NCBI GenBank assembly: GCA_022570975.1
Contig: JACZYS010000136.1
Location: 1-7,047, forward strand
Length of the DNA stretch: 7,047 nt
DNA from: Candidatus Zixiibacteriota bacterium
Lineage (GTDB): Bacteria; Zixibacteria; MSB-5A5; GN15; FEB-12
Direction of reading: 5' to 3'
Shown: positions 1 through 5,970 of the stretch, piece after piece
Numbering within the stretch: the stretch's first letter is position 1
Layout: each line of letters starts with the position of its first letter
The notes under the pieces: generated by a model
Databases searched by the model: none
What the model was told of the DNA's origin: nothing
Seen by the model: only the letters and a program-made list of their open reading frames with translations
Made by a program: the position numbers and the translations under genes

Positions 1-1101
1 TTTACCCCAGTTGATCATAGTTTCATCGGAAATGCCAAGATTTAAGTCTTGAGCTTTTTTCTTGGCCTCTTTAAAAGAGAGTTCAGAAAAATCTACTTCG
101 GTTTTTTCTTTGATGGAATCTATCATTGATATCCATCTAAATTTTGGTTCAAAATCAATCTCATCTTCACCATATGGTATTTTGTAGCATCCATGCAATT
201 GGAAAACTACCGTGCGAAGCAATTCTTCAAAGAGATTTGCCACATCATTATAGTCGGCATATGCCCAGTAAAGCTCCACCATGCTGAACTCAGGATTGTG
301 AAGTCTGTCCATGCCCTCATTCCTGAAATCTTTACATAATTCCCAGACCTTTTCAAATCCGCCTACAATTAGTCGCTTCAAATAGAGTTCATCAGCAATT
401 CTTAGGTACATAGGAATGTCTAATGTGTTGTGATGAGTTTTAAAAGGTCTGGCCGATGCTCCACCATATAAGGGCTGCAAGATAGGAGTTTCTACCTCCA
501 TAAAGCCTTTATCATTCAAGAAGTTACGGATTGACTTAAGTATCTTGGTCCGTTTTACAAAAACTTCTCTCACTTCCGGTGAAGAAATTAAATCAGCGTA
601 TCGTCTTCTGTATCTGGTTTCTTTGTCTGTCAATCCGGCGTGTTTGTCCGGCAGAGGGTGAAGTGACTTGGTGAGCAAAGTCACCGATGTGACTTTGAGG
701 CTTTTTTCACCGGTTCTGGTGATAAACAAACTGCCCTCACAGCCAATAATATCTCCCAAATCCAGCATATTAAAGAGTGCGAACTGTTCTTCTCCGACTA
801 TATCCAGTTTTAAGTAAATCTGGATCCGCTCTCCGGAATCTCTCACATCCGCAAAAAAAGATTTCCCCATTTTCCTCTTAAGCATAATTCTTCCGGCCAT
901 GCGAAGTGAAGTTTCACTGGCCGAGAGGTTATCAAAATCCTCCAATATTGATTTGATCGACATCTTGTTTTCAAAACGGTAAGGATATGGATTGGTGCCT
1001 GAGTCTCTAAGTTCACAGGCTTTGTCGTATCTGATTTTCATCAGCTCGGCAAGTGGCAGAGCAATTGCATTATCTTCTGGTTTATCTTTTGTTTTGGACA
1101 T
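1..1101 (-). CDS. lysS: Lysyl-tRNA synthetase, class II (3' end cut by window edge)
   Basis: This enzyme charges tRNA(Lys) with lysine in the cytoplasm, using ATP. The window holds 367 codons from ATG at 1101 to the left edge; family members are usually about 490-510 residues, so roughly the last 130, including motif 3, lie outside. Seen in the translation: a short N-terminal helical part (residues 11-35), an OB-fold anticodon-binding domain at about 65-145, the linker signature TDKETRYRRRYADLI (158-172), class II motif 1 around GFMEVETPIL (199-208), and motif 2 FRNEGMDRLHNPEF (259-272). Just before motif 2 the protein has ELCKD where many bacterial LysRS have an EIGR-type sequence; I recall similar forms (KDFRNEG) in Bacteroidetes/Chlorobi. 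It lies 92 bp downstream of coaD on the same strand. No clear Shine-Dalgarno precedes the start (AAATAAAG then ATG). The identity is secure; the exact start is likely but not proven. Confidence 0.97.
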   Translation of the reverse strand, partial: MSKTKDKPEDNAIALPLAELMKIRYDKACELRDSGTNPYPYRFENKMSIKSILEDFDNLSASETSLRMAGRIMLKRKMGKSFFADVRDSGERIQIYLKLDIVGEEQFALFNMLDLGDIIGCEGSLFITRTGEKSLKVTSVTLLTKSLHPLPDKHAGLTDKETRYRRRYADLISSPEVREVFVKRTKILKSIRNFLNDKGFMEVETPILQPLYGGASARPFKTHHNTLDIPMYLRIADELYLKRLIVGGFEKVWELCKDFRNEGMDRLHNPEFSMVELYWAYADYNDVANLFEELLRTVVFQLHGCYKIPYGEDEIDFEPKFRWISMIDSIKEKTEVDFSELSFKEAKKKAQDLNLGISDETMINWGK

Positions 1102-1193
1102 CTTTATTTATTATAATCTTGAATTTTATTTTTGTTTGAGAAATAAACAATCCGGCTATGGAAATAATCTGAATCAATCAAAAGTCCTAAAAA

Positions 1194-1670
1194 TTATGAT
1201 GGTCTCTTCGCAAAGGCTTGGTTGACAGATTCTGGCACCAAGCCAGAAATATCTCCGCCATTTCTTGCCAATTCTTTGACTAATGATGAAGAGAGATATA
1301 CCCACGACAGGGCAGGCATCAAAAAAACTGTCTCAACTTCTCTGGCAATTTTTCTATTCATTAAAGCCATCTGAAATTCATATTCAAAATCAGAAATGGC
1401 CCGCAAGCCTCTGACAATTGCACAAGCTCCAATTTTTTCCGCATAGGCTGCTAACAAACCATCAAATCTGGTTACTTCAATATTTTTATTATTTAAGTCA
1501 TCTATTGAGGTATTCATAAGCTCAACTCTTTTATCAATATCAAAGAAATTTTTTTTCTGACTATTTTCAACCACAGCCACAATAACCTTATCAAAGAGAC
1601 CGGAGGCACGTTCAATGAGCGAGATATGCCCATTGGTGACAGGATCAAAGGTGCCTGGGTATACGGCCAT
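1194..1670 (-). CDS. coaD: Phosphopantetheine adenylyltransferase
   Basis: CoaD catalyses the fourth step of coenzyme A synthesis: it transfers AMP from ATP to 4'-phosphopantetheine, giving dephospho-CoA, in the cytosol. The protein opens with MAVYPGTFDPVTNGH, which carries the (T/H)xGH nucleotidyltransferase motif (T12-N-G-H15). The conserved IVRGLRAISDFEYE stretch follows in the middle, and the C-terminal SSSLVKELA segment matches the family's ATP-binding ISSTxxR/SSSxVKE region. I chose ATG at 1670, giving 158 residues, close to the usual 155-165. The frame stays open to a TTG at 1706, which would add 12 residues (MEYNSLTAKSER) not typical of the family, so that longer start is less likely. 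AGAAAGA sits directly in front of the ATG, too close to be a good Shine-Dalgarno. The gene follows a possible terminator at 1740-1764 and precedes lysS. Identity is near certain. Confidence 0.96.
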   Translation of the reverse strand: MAVYPGTFDPVTNGHISLIERASGLFDKVIVAVVENSQKKNFFDIDKRVELMNTSIDDLNNKNIEVTRFDGLLAAYAEKIGACAIVRGLRAISDFEYEFQMALMNRKIAREVETVFLMPALSWVYLSSSLVKELARNGGDISGLVPESVNQAFAKRPS

Positions 1671-1739
1671 TCTTTCTGATTTAGCTGTCAAGCTGTTATA
1701 TTCCAACCAGTCATAACTTTATCCAAGCCTAAAAGTAAG

Positions 1740-1764
1740 AAAAAAGAGTCTCAGGCGCAAGCTC
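1740..1764 (-). terminator. Possible intrinsic terminator after the PilM-like gene
   Basis: On the minus strand GAG-CTTG-CGCC-TGAG-A-CTC is followed at once by six T. The stem is 3 + 4 pairs with one bulged A and two G-U pairs around a CGCC loop, so it is only moderately stable. It overlaps the TGA stop of the PilM-like gene (1763-1765). Its place between two functionally unrelated genes supports the call. Confidence 0.4.
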
Positions 1765-2620
1765 AATCTATGGTTAAGCCCAGTGCCGTCAAAAAGCAGT
1801 CTGAAACAGGCATCTGATTTCTAAGGCTTTTTGATAAGAATCCGGGGTTTATTCTTGGTCTGGTAATGGCAGTTTTAATCTGATTCTGGAATTTTTCCTG
1901 CAAATCATCGTTTATTCTCTTACCGCTCAAAACGATTGCTGCCAGCGGAACTGTGATACCCAGCTCAAAAATTGAGGAAAGATGATAGTTTATGGTCATT
2001 TTAAATTCTGTTATCATCTTTTGGACCGGATTAGTGGTGCTAGAATCTGCCTCTTGAAATTTGAAATAAGTTGTGGAAATAATTTTGTTATGATACATAA
2101 AGCAGAGAGATGCATAATAAGATCCTGAAGCTGAGGCAAAATCAGCCAGGCAGATAAGCTCTCCCGGCTCCTGAAAATAAAACTTCTGGTATCCTTTGCC
2201 CAGAGCCAGGGCCCGGCACCGGTAGCTGATATTTGATTCCAGGTTTTCGTCAGTTTGTAAAAATTCTTGTATTTTTGGAAGATTATTTTTTCTGATGATA
2301 TAGCCTAACTGCAAATTATTTAAAGTTGTCTCATGTGAAGAAAAAAGAAATTCAGATTCATCTTCCAGGAGCGATGACTTCAGCTCAAACTGAATCTTTA
2401 GATTCAAGGGGTCGTTCTGGGAAGAAATGTTAATCTGTTTTACGATAACATTTTCATCTTTCACAGAAAAAATCGGGTTGCTTCCACTTAAGAAGTTTTC
2501 ATCCAGGTTTTTAACATTAGCTGGATTATCTAACTGAGTAATTACCGGACGAGCAGAGTTATAGTCAACTGAAGCCGCCGATATTTCGGTGTCGAATATA
2601 TCAATTCCAATTTTATTCAT
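1763..2620 (-). CDS. PilM-like actin-fold protein, divergent (tentative)
   Basis: I do not recognise this 285-residue protein as a standard family, but its layout resembles PilM, the cytoplasmic actin/FtsA-like component of type IV pilus machines. The start, KIGIDIFDTEIS (3-14), sits where PilM has IGIDIGSSSIK. VIVKQINI (58-65) followed by an acidic/hydrophobic helix (about 72-95) matches PilM's segment after the first strand pair. ICLADFASASGSYYASL (156-172) sits where phosphate motif 2 (DIG-type) is expected. AAIVLSGKRINDDLQEKF (227-244) matches the adenosine motif (LSGGxxxxxGL), and the end (FLTALGLTID) matches the typical xxxAxGLAL finish. The glycines that hold nucleotide are mostly replaced (DIFD, LSGKR), so ATP binding may be lost. 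No signal peptide or membrane segment is seen. It starts at ATG 2620, only 2 bp after the ComEA-like stop, so translational coupling is likely. Function is inferred, not shown. Confidence 0.5.
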   Translation of the reverse strand: MNKIGIDIFDTEISAASVDYNSARPVITQLDNPANVKNLDENFLSGSNPIFSVKDENVIVKQINISSQNDPLNLKIQFELKSSLLEDESEFLFSSHETTLNNLQLGYIIRKNNLPKIQEFLQTDENLESNISYRCRALALGKGYQKFYFQEPGELICLADFASASGSYYASLCFMYHNKIISTTYFKFQEADSSTTNPVQKMITEFKMTINYHLSSIFELGITVPLAAIVLSGKRINDDLQEKFQNQIKTAITRPRINPGFLSKSLRNQMPVSDCFLTALGLTID

Positions 2621-2622
2621 CT

Positions 2623-2994
2623 TTAGCGATATGAGATTTTCAAATATGGCTTAATTTTTTCATACTTCCTGGCGCCAATACCTGGGACATTGGTAATATC
2701 AATTGTTTCAACAAATTTGTTTTCTTCCCGGTATTCCACAATTCGATCAGCCAGAATTCTTCCAATTCCCGGAAGAAGCTCAAGCGAATCGGCCGGAGTT
2801 GTGTTGGGATCAACAATAAACAAGCCGGTAAACACTGGCGTGTTTTCACCAATAAAGACTTCTAACCCGGTCGAATTTTCTGATGGAAAGGCATACGCTT
2901 TGACAAACAGATAAACTGCCGCTAAAACAGAAATAGAGGCAAGGAAAAAAATAAACTGTAACTGCCTTTTTGAAAATTCAAAAAAATTATTCAT
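2623..2994 (-). CDS. ComEA-family helix-hairpin-helix protein, membrane-anchored
   Basis: This 123-residue protein has one N-terminal membrane segment (about residues 12-33, preceded by FSKRQ) and a C-terminal tandem helix-hairpin-helix domain. The latter runs from IVDPNTTPADSLELLPGIG (60-78) through RIVEYREENKF (84-94) to VPGIGARKYEKIKPYL (103-118). This matches the DNA-binding part of ComEA, whose usual form is VNINTA-LxxLPGIG-A-I-YR-G-F-DL-V-GIG-K-I. Known ComEA proteins bind incoming double-stranded DNA outside the inner membrane during natural transformation. Here the first signature is altered (DPNTT for NINTA) but both GIG turns are present. The gene begins at ATG 2994 about 23 nt below a predicted transcription start, with no clear Shine-Dalgarno. 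It is followed 2 bp later by the PilM-like gene. Family assignment is strong; a role in DNA uptake is inferred, since no other competence genes lie in the window. Confidence 0.85.
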   Translation of the reverse strand: MNNFFEFSKRQLQFIFFLASISVLAAVYLFVKAYAFPSENSTGLEVFIGENTPVFTGLFIVDPNTTPADSLELLPGIGRILADRIVEYREENKFVETIDITNVPGIGARKYEKIKPYLKISYR

Positions 2995-3023
2995 ATGAAA
3001 TCAATATAGTAAATTTTAAATAA

Positions 3024-3051
3024 AATATATGACGACTGGTATAATTGTCAA
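3024..3051 (-). promoter_or_regulatory. Predicted sigma70-type promoter for the comEA-like/pilM-like unit
   Basis: On the minus strand a perfect -35 box TTGACA (3051-3046) is followed after 16 bp by TATATT (3029-3024), five of six matches to the consensus -10. Transcription would begin near 3017, leaving a leader of about 23 nt before the comEA-like ATG at 2994. It is the best promoter match I saw in the window. Confidence 0.6.
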
Positions 3052-3061
3052 CAAGACACAA

Positions 3062-3082
3062 AATTTAAAGTCTGAAAGACTT
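3062..3082 (-). terminator. Weak possible terminator hairpin after the MobA-like gene
   Basis: On the minus strand AAGTCT-TTC-AGACTT forms a perfect 6-bp stem with a 3-nt loop (3082-3068), followed by TTAAATTT. It lies 13 nt past the stop of the MobA-like gene and just upstream of the promoter of the next unit, which is the right place. The stem is short and AT-rich and the T-run is broken, so termination would be weak. Confidence 0.3.
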
Positions 3083-3094
3083 AAAGATTGTACT

Positions 3095-3631
3095 TTAGTA
3101 AGATATCTTCATTCCTTCGGGAAACTTTAGAAGTCTGCCGTCAGAAAGAAGTAGAGAATCAATTGATTGGTCGTCATCCGGTTTTATATCCAATAGTTTT
3201 GAAAGAAGCTTCTTGTTATAAATCCCAAATTGAAATTTGTTACTCCCATCTTGATCTTCAAAATCATAACCCATAAAAGATTCTCCGCCGTATTCTTTTA
3301 TCAAGTTGACCGGCAGCTCAAGCGAAAAATTTGTAATATCGGCAGAGCCAACAAAGATATAGTCGGTTTTGCTGTCTTTTAGTGCCGCCTTTAAACTATT
3401 TGCCAACAGCGGAGTTTCTTCCTGCTCGCAAACATGGGGATAATTCAGGAATTTTTCCTTAGCCTGCTTTTGAGTCAAAACCAGTTTTACATCTTCAAAA
3501 ATACGGGCGTACTTTCTATACCCTCTTTCAATTTTTTCCATGTCGTAGTCAACTTCATCACCACAGGCAACTGTATTTGAACCGGCTAAAATGTAGCAAC
3601 TCATTTTCTCAATGGCATTAGAGACAGACAT
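3095..3631 (-). CDS. MobA-like nucleotidyltransferase-fold protein, signature loop degenerate (tentative)
   Basis: This 178-residue protein has the outline of a MobA-type (GT-A fold) nucleotidyltransferase, the family that attaches GMP to molybdopterin. CYILAGSNTV (12-21) sits where MobA has VILAGGxSxRMGxDK. An EDVKLVLTQ strand (46-54) sits where the second strand (VVIS/VN) is expected, and TPLLANSLKAAL (73-84) corresponds to the GPLAGIxxAL helix. DYIFVGSADI (90-99) corresponds to the strand ending in the metal-binding CD(M/T)P, and FGIYNKKLLSKL (135-146) to the FALY-LLPxL segment. The GG-RMG-DK loop is missing and only AD-I remains of the acidic metal site, so normal catalysis is doubtful. 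The ATG at 3631 has GGGAG about 10 nt upstream; an internal ATG at 3604 (MSCYILAG) would start nearer the fold and is the alternative. No molybdenum genes are nearby. Family call moderate, function unknown. Confidence 0.55.
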   Translation of the reverse strand: MSVSNAIEKMSCYILAGSNTVACGDEVDYDMEKIERGYRKYARIFEDVKLVLTQKQAKEKFLNYPHVCEQEETPLLANSLKAALKDSKTDYIFVGSADITNFSLELPVNLIKEYGGESFMGYDFEDQDGSNKFQFGIYNKKLLSKLLDIKPDDDQSIDSLLLSDGRLLKFPEGMKISY

Positions 3632-3791
3632 AAAACAATTACTCCCTATTGTTTGCTATAAGCTTTGGGTGTGAATTTTTTCTTAATCCTTGTAAAGAAA
3701 ACACTTTCAAGACCTGTTAGTTAGATTTGAAAATGAATTAAATATATTTCAACGGGTAAAACAAATAAAAAGTAAGATTTGTGGAAAATAT
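3632..3791. other. Longest intergenic stretch, AT-rich, no gene
   Basis: These 160 bp separate lptC from the MobA-like gene. I see no coding frame, RNA gene or convincing promoter. On the minus strand there are TTGAAA and TTTACA boxes (5 of 6 matches to a -35), but no -10 at the right distance. An inverted repeat TTGAAA/TTTCAA (3727-3732 and 3747-3752) has a 14-nt loop and no T-run. GGGAG near the end (about 3642-3646) serves as the ribosome site of the MobA-like gene. The break in spacing suggests the envelope operon ends at lptC. Confidence 0.5.
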
Positions 3792-4346
3792 TTAAAGGTT
3801 GCCAGAGATTTCTTCGCTATTTCTAATCTCACCTTCGGCATTCTCCAAAATTTTGATGCTTATTAAGTTCTGGTCAGCCTCAAGCCCGATTCCTGTTACA
3901 ACATTTTCTCCCTGTGTGATTTTCACAAAGAGGTCAGACTGAATCAGCTTCTTTTTTGAATTCCAGAAGAGATGCTCCGTTTCCAACATCCGGTCGTCGC
4001 CGGTCTTAACTACAACATTACCAAACAGTTCCAAAAAACCAATGCGCTCTTTTATGATACCGGAGTCCCCAACAATCTCGGTCGTCACTGCGCCGGAACT
4101 ATCAAAGATATTAACATCGACCCGGTAAATAGCTGTTGAATCAACGGAATCAAATTTAAGCAACTTATCGGCAATGATTTTGGTAGTGGTCATTTCCCGG
4201 TCATACAAATAAATCACAGCCCGGCTGACCTCTGAGTCCGGCAGTGAAATAGAATCCGGGTTTGAACTGTTTTGAGCCGGTGATTTCTGTTCACTGCAAC
4301 CGGATAACAGGATTGCAATAGTTATGAATGTTAATAGTCTGTTCAT
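3792..4346 (-). CDS. lptC: LPS export periplasmic lipoprotein, LptC family
   Basis: LptC passes lipopolysaccharide from the inner-membrane LptBFG transporter to the periplasmic LptA bridge. From ATG 4346 the protein is 184 residues and opens with a lipoprotein signal, MNRLLTFITIAILLSGC, with lipobox LSGC and acylated Cys at 17. A serine/proline-rich linker follows, then a beta-rich OstA/LptC domain. In it DSGIIKE, GNVVVKT, LETEHLFWN, IQSDLFVKIT and VVTGIGLEAD follow one another as in the form I know from Bacteroidetes and relatives (LxTexLxWd...I.SD..V.I...G.Gl.aD). The frame is open to ATG 4373 and TTG 4394. The 4373 start would give a longer basic leader (MNKRDKITI) and cannot be excluded, while a TTG start is unlikely. 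It follows the lipid A acyltransferase gene, a sensible partner. The usual downstream lptA and lptB are not here. Confidence 0.85.
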   Translation of the reverse strand: MNRLLTFITIAILLSGCSEQKSPAQNSSNPDSISLPDSEVSRAVIYLYDREMTTTKIIADKLLKFDSVDSTAIYRVDVNIFDSSGAVTTEIVGDSGIIKERIGFLELFGNVVVKTGDDRMLETEHLFWNSKKKLIQSDLFVKITQGENVVTGIGLEADQNLISIKILENAEGEIRNSEEISGNL

Positions 4347-4400
4347 AATTGTAATTTTATCTCTCTTATTCATTATCGACAGATTAAGCAGCAAAAATGC

Positions 4401-5315
4401 TCACTTGTCAAGAAATTCATTAACATTTGTATGCCAACGGTTATGAATCCACGTCCATTGCTGGGGATATTGATATATTAAATCTTCTATCTCTTTGCTA
4501 CAGAGCCGGGTCATTTCGTAAGCATCAAGATCGGCATCTTCCGATTTTTTAATTCTCACTTCCGGTCTTATAACAATTTTATATGTATTGTGTTCAGTTC
4601 TGATACAAGCCATCGGCACAAACGCCGCCCCGGTTTTAAGACCCAAAAGTGACTGCCCAACGGGAGTGTTTGCCATGTGTCCAAAAAACGGCACAAAAAC
4701 AGACCGCACCCGCATGGAGTCATTATCAATTAATACACCAATTGAGTTTCCTTTTTTGAGCCACTCCAAAATTTTTCTGGGAGAATCAGTAGTTGAGAAA
4801 TTAGTCAGACCCATGGCCGCCCTGTTTTCAACCAGAATTGTGTCTATTCTTTTGTCATACATTTCACGGCCAATAACTGCTATTTTAATCCCGACCGTTC
4901 GCAGATAAGCTCCCAGCAATTCAAAATTGCCGATATGACCGGTAACACCAAAGACACCCTTCCCCCGATTATGGGCATCCATGAGGAACTCCATACCTTC
5001 CACTTCAATGAAAGGGGCAATATCTTTTTTGTAATGTCTGCTGAAACGCAAAACGTCCATCAAATTCTTGCCAGAATTTATGTAAAACATTTTGCCGATC
5101 ATGTTTTTTTCAAAATCTGAGAATTTGTCTTTGAAGGCAATACTGAGATGACGAAAAATTTTGTGCTGCTCTTTTTTTGAAAACGACCAGACCAAAACTC
5201 CCAAAAATGAGCCGATAAAATTGCTAAAACTGCGGGGAACAAAATTTATAAAAAAGAGGAAAAAAGTAAGAAGTTTAAAAGTTGCAAACCTCTTTATTTT
5301 CTTACTGAGTTTCAT
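4401..5315 (-). CDS. Lipid A biosynthesis acyltransferase, LpxL/LpxM (HtrB/MsbB) family
   Basis: Family members add a secondary acyl chain to Kdo2-lipid IVA at the cytoplasmic face of the inner membrane. The 304-residue length is typical. It has a basic N-terminus, a hydrophobic anchor (about 13-45), and the catalytic HX4(D/E) motif in GHIGNFE (H127, E132). LIDND (195-199) and VFVPFFG (206-212) are followed by TPVG (217-220), as in the family, and the protein ends in YPQQWTWIHNRWH (283-295), the conserved PxQWxWxHxRW finish. The start is ATG 5315, 6 bp after the stop of the exporter gene, with only ATATAT before it. There is no Shine-Dalgarno, so it probably depends on coupling to the gene upstream. 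Sitting between Kdo synthesis genes and lptC fits its role. The family is sure; whether it acts as LpxL, LpxM or a relative with other donor or position cannot be told from sequence alone. Confidence 0.92.
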   Translation of the reverse strand: MKLSKKIKRFATFKLLTFFLFFINFVPRSFSNFIGSFLGVLVWSFSKKEQHKIFRHLSIAFKDKFSDFEKNMIGKMFYINSGKNLMDVLRFSRHYKKDIAPFIEVEGMEFLMDAHNRGKGVFGVTGHIGNFELLGAYLRTVGIKIAVIGREMYDKRIDTILVENRAAMGLTNFSTTDSPRKILEWLKKGNSIGVLIDNDSMRVRSVFVPFFGHMANTPVGQSLLGLKTGAAFVPMACIRTEHNTYKIVIRPEVRIKKSEDADLDAYEMTRLCSKEIEDLIYQYPQQWTWIHNRWHTNVNEFLDK

Positions 5316-5321
5316 ATATAT

Positions 5322-5921
5322 CTAATCTTGTGACTGAAACGCAAGACGTATTCCAAGAAGAATTAATATCGAAGAAGTGAACCATTTTTGGATTTTCTGC
5401 CATAGAGAATTATTTTTTAATTTTTCAGAAAATGTTCCGGAAAACATGCTGAGAACAATCAGAACTGTAATTCCAGAAAGATTGAAAATCAGGCCTAAAG
5501 TAGTAATTTGAAGCGAAACGTTTCCGTTTTCAGGATTCACAAATTGTGGCAAAAATGTTATAAAGAAAATTGCTACTTTCGGGTTCAGGATATTTGTCAT
5601 TGCCGCCTGCCAGAACATTCTTGAATAATTTTCATCAGTTTCCTGTTTAACAAATAAACTGTTATCACTCTTCCTGAATCCTTGTATTCCCAGATAAATC
5701 AAATATCCAGCTCCGGCAATTTTCAATATTGTGAAAGCCACAATTGAAACCTTCAATAATGCGGAAATCCCAAGGACGGCCAGAAGAAGATGTACCATGG
5801 TCCCGGCTCCAATTCCGAGCGATGAAACAAGTCCGGCTTTGTTTCCTTTTCCCAGGGCCCGGCTGATCACATAAAGCATGTCAGGTCCCGGAGTCAGGTT
5901 TAACGAGACCGTGGCAACCAA
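5322..5921 (-). CDS. LysE/RhtB family exporter
   Basis: This is a six-helix inner-membrane exporter of the LysE/RhtB family, members of which pump out amino acids such as lysine, threonine or homoserine lactone. Seen: the family signature NLTPGPDML (8-16), helices at about 35-55, 62-80, 113-128, 138-162 and 178-195, and NILNPKVAIFFITFLPQFV (110-128) typical of the fourth helix. The coordinates given start at TTG 5921, the first standard start codon in frame, for 199 residues. That start is probably wrong: the same frame stays open upstream and adds IFSSGDILLY, which completes the first helix, and a strong ribosome site (5961-5970) points to a start near ATC 5951 (209 residues, the usual length). 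It follows kdsD after a short gap and precedes the lipid A acyltransferase by 6 bp, an unexpected setting for an amino-acid exporter. The substrate cannot be told. Confidence 0.88.
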   Translation of the reverse strand: MVATVSLNLTPGPDMLYVISRALGKGNKAGLVSSLGIGAGTMVHLLLAVLGISALLKVSIVAFTILKIAGAGYLIYLGIQGFRKSDNSLFVKQETDENYSRMFWQAAMTNILNPKVAIFFITFLPQFVNPENGNVSLQITTLGLIFNLSGITVLIVLSMFSGTFSEKLKNNSLWQKIQKWFTSSILILLGIRLAFQSQD

Positions 5922-5960
5922 ATAAAGAAGAATATCACCCGATGAAAAGATTTTTATAGT

Positions 5961-5970
5961 CCTCCCCTTT
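5961..5970 (-). promoter_or_regulatory. Strong Shine-Dalgarno of the LysE/RhtB exporter gene
   Basis: The minus strand reads AAAGGGGAGG here, overlapping the last bases of the kdsD TAA stop (5971-5969). It is by far the best anti-16S match in the window. In frame with the exporter, ATA lies 3 nt and ATC 9 nt downstream; the first standard start, TTG 5921, is 39 nt away, too far for this site. It therefore argues for an upstream, non-standard start or for a base-call error in the start codon. Confidence 0.7.

Noticed and set aside
992..1225. Plus-strand open frame spanning the lysS-coaD gap
   Set aside because: It overlaps the ends of two conserved minus-strand genes and starts with GTG without a ribosome site; no family resemblance.
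1686..1691. TTGACA on the minus strand just before coaD
   Set aside because: A matching -10 would fall inside the coaD coding region (GGCCGT there), so it is not a usable promoter for coaD; probably chance.
2640..2914. Small frames on both strands over the comEA-like gene (2640-2852 minus, 2690-2914 plus)
   Set aside because: Both are shadows of the comEA-like reading frame, which has clear helix-hairpin-helix motifs.
3088..3276. Plus-strand 62-codon frame
   Set aside because: It is opposite the end of the MobA-like gene, with no ribosome site or recognisable product.
3727..3752. Inverted repeat TTGAAA/TTTCAA after lptC
   Set aside because: It has a 14-nt loop, an AT-only-type stem and no following T-run, and lies about 40 nt past the stop; not convincing as a terminator or operator.
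4588..4908. Plus-strand open frame of 106 codons
   Set aside because: It lies wholly opposite the lipid A acyltransferase gene, and its translation looks like antisense composition with no recognisable domain.
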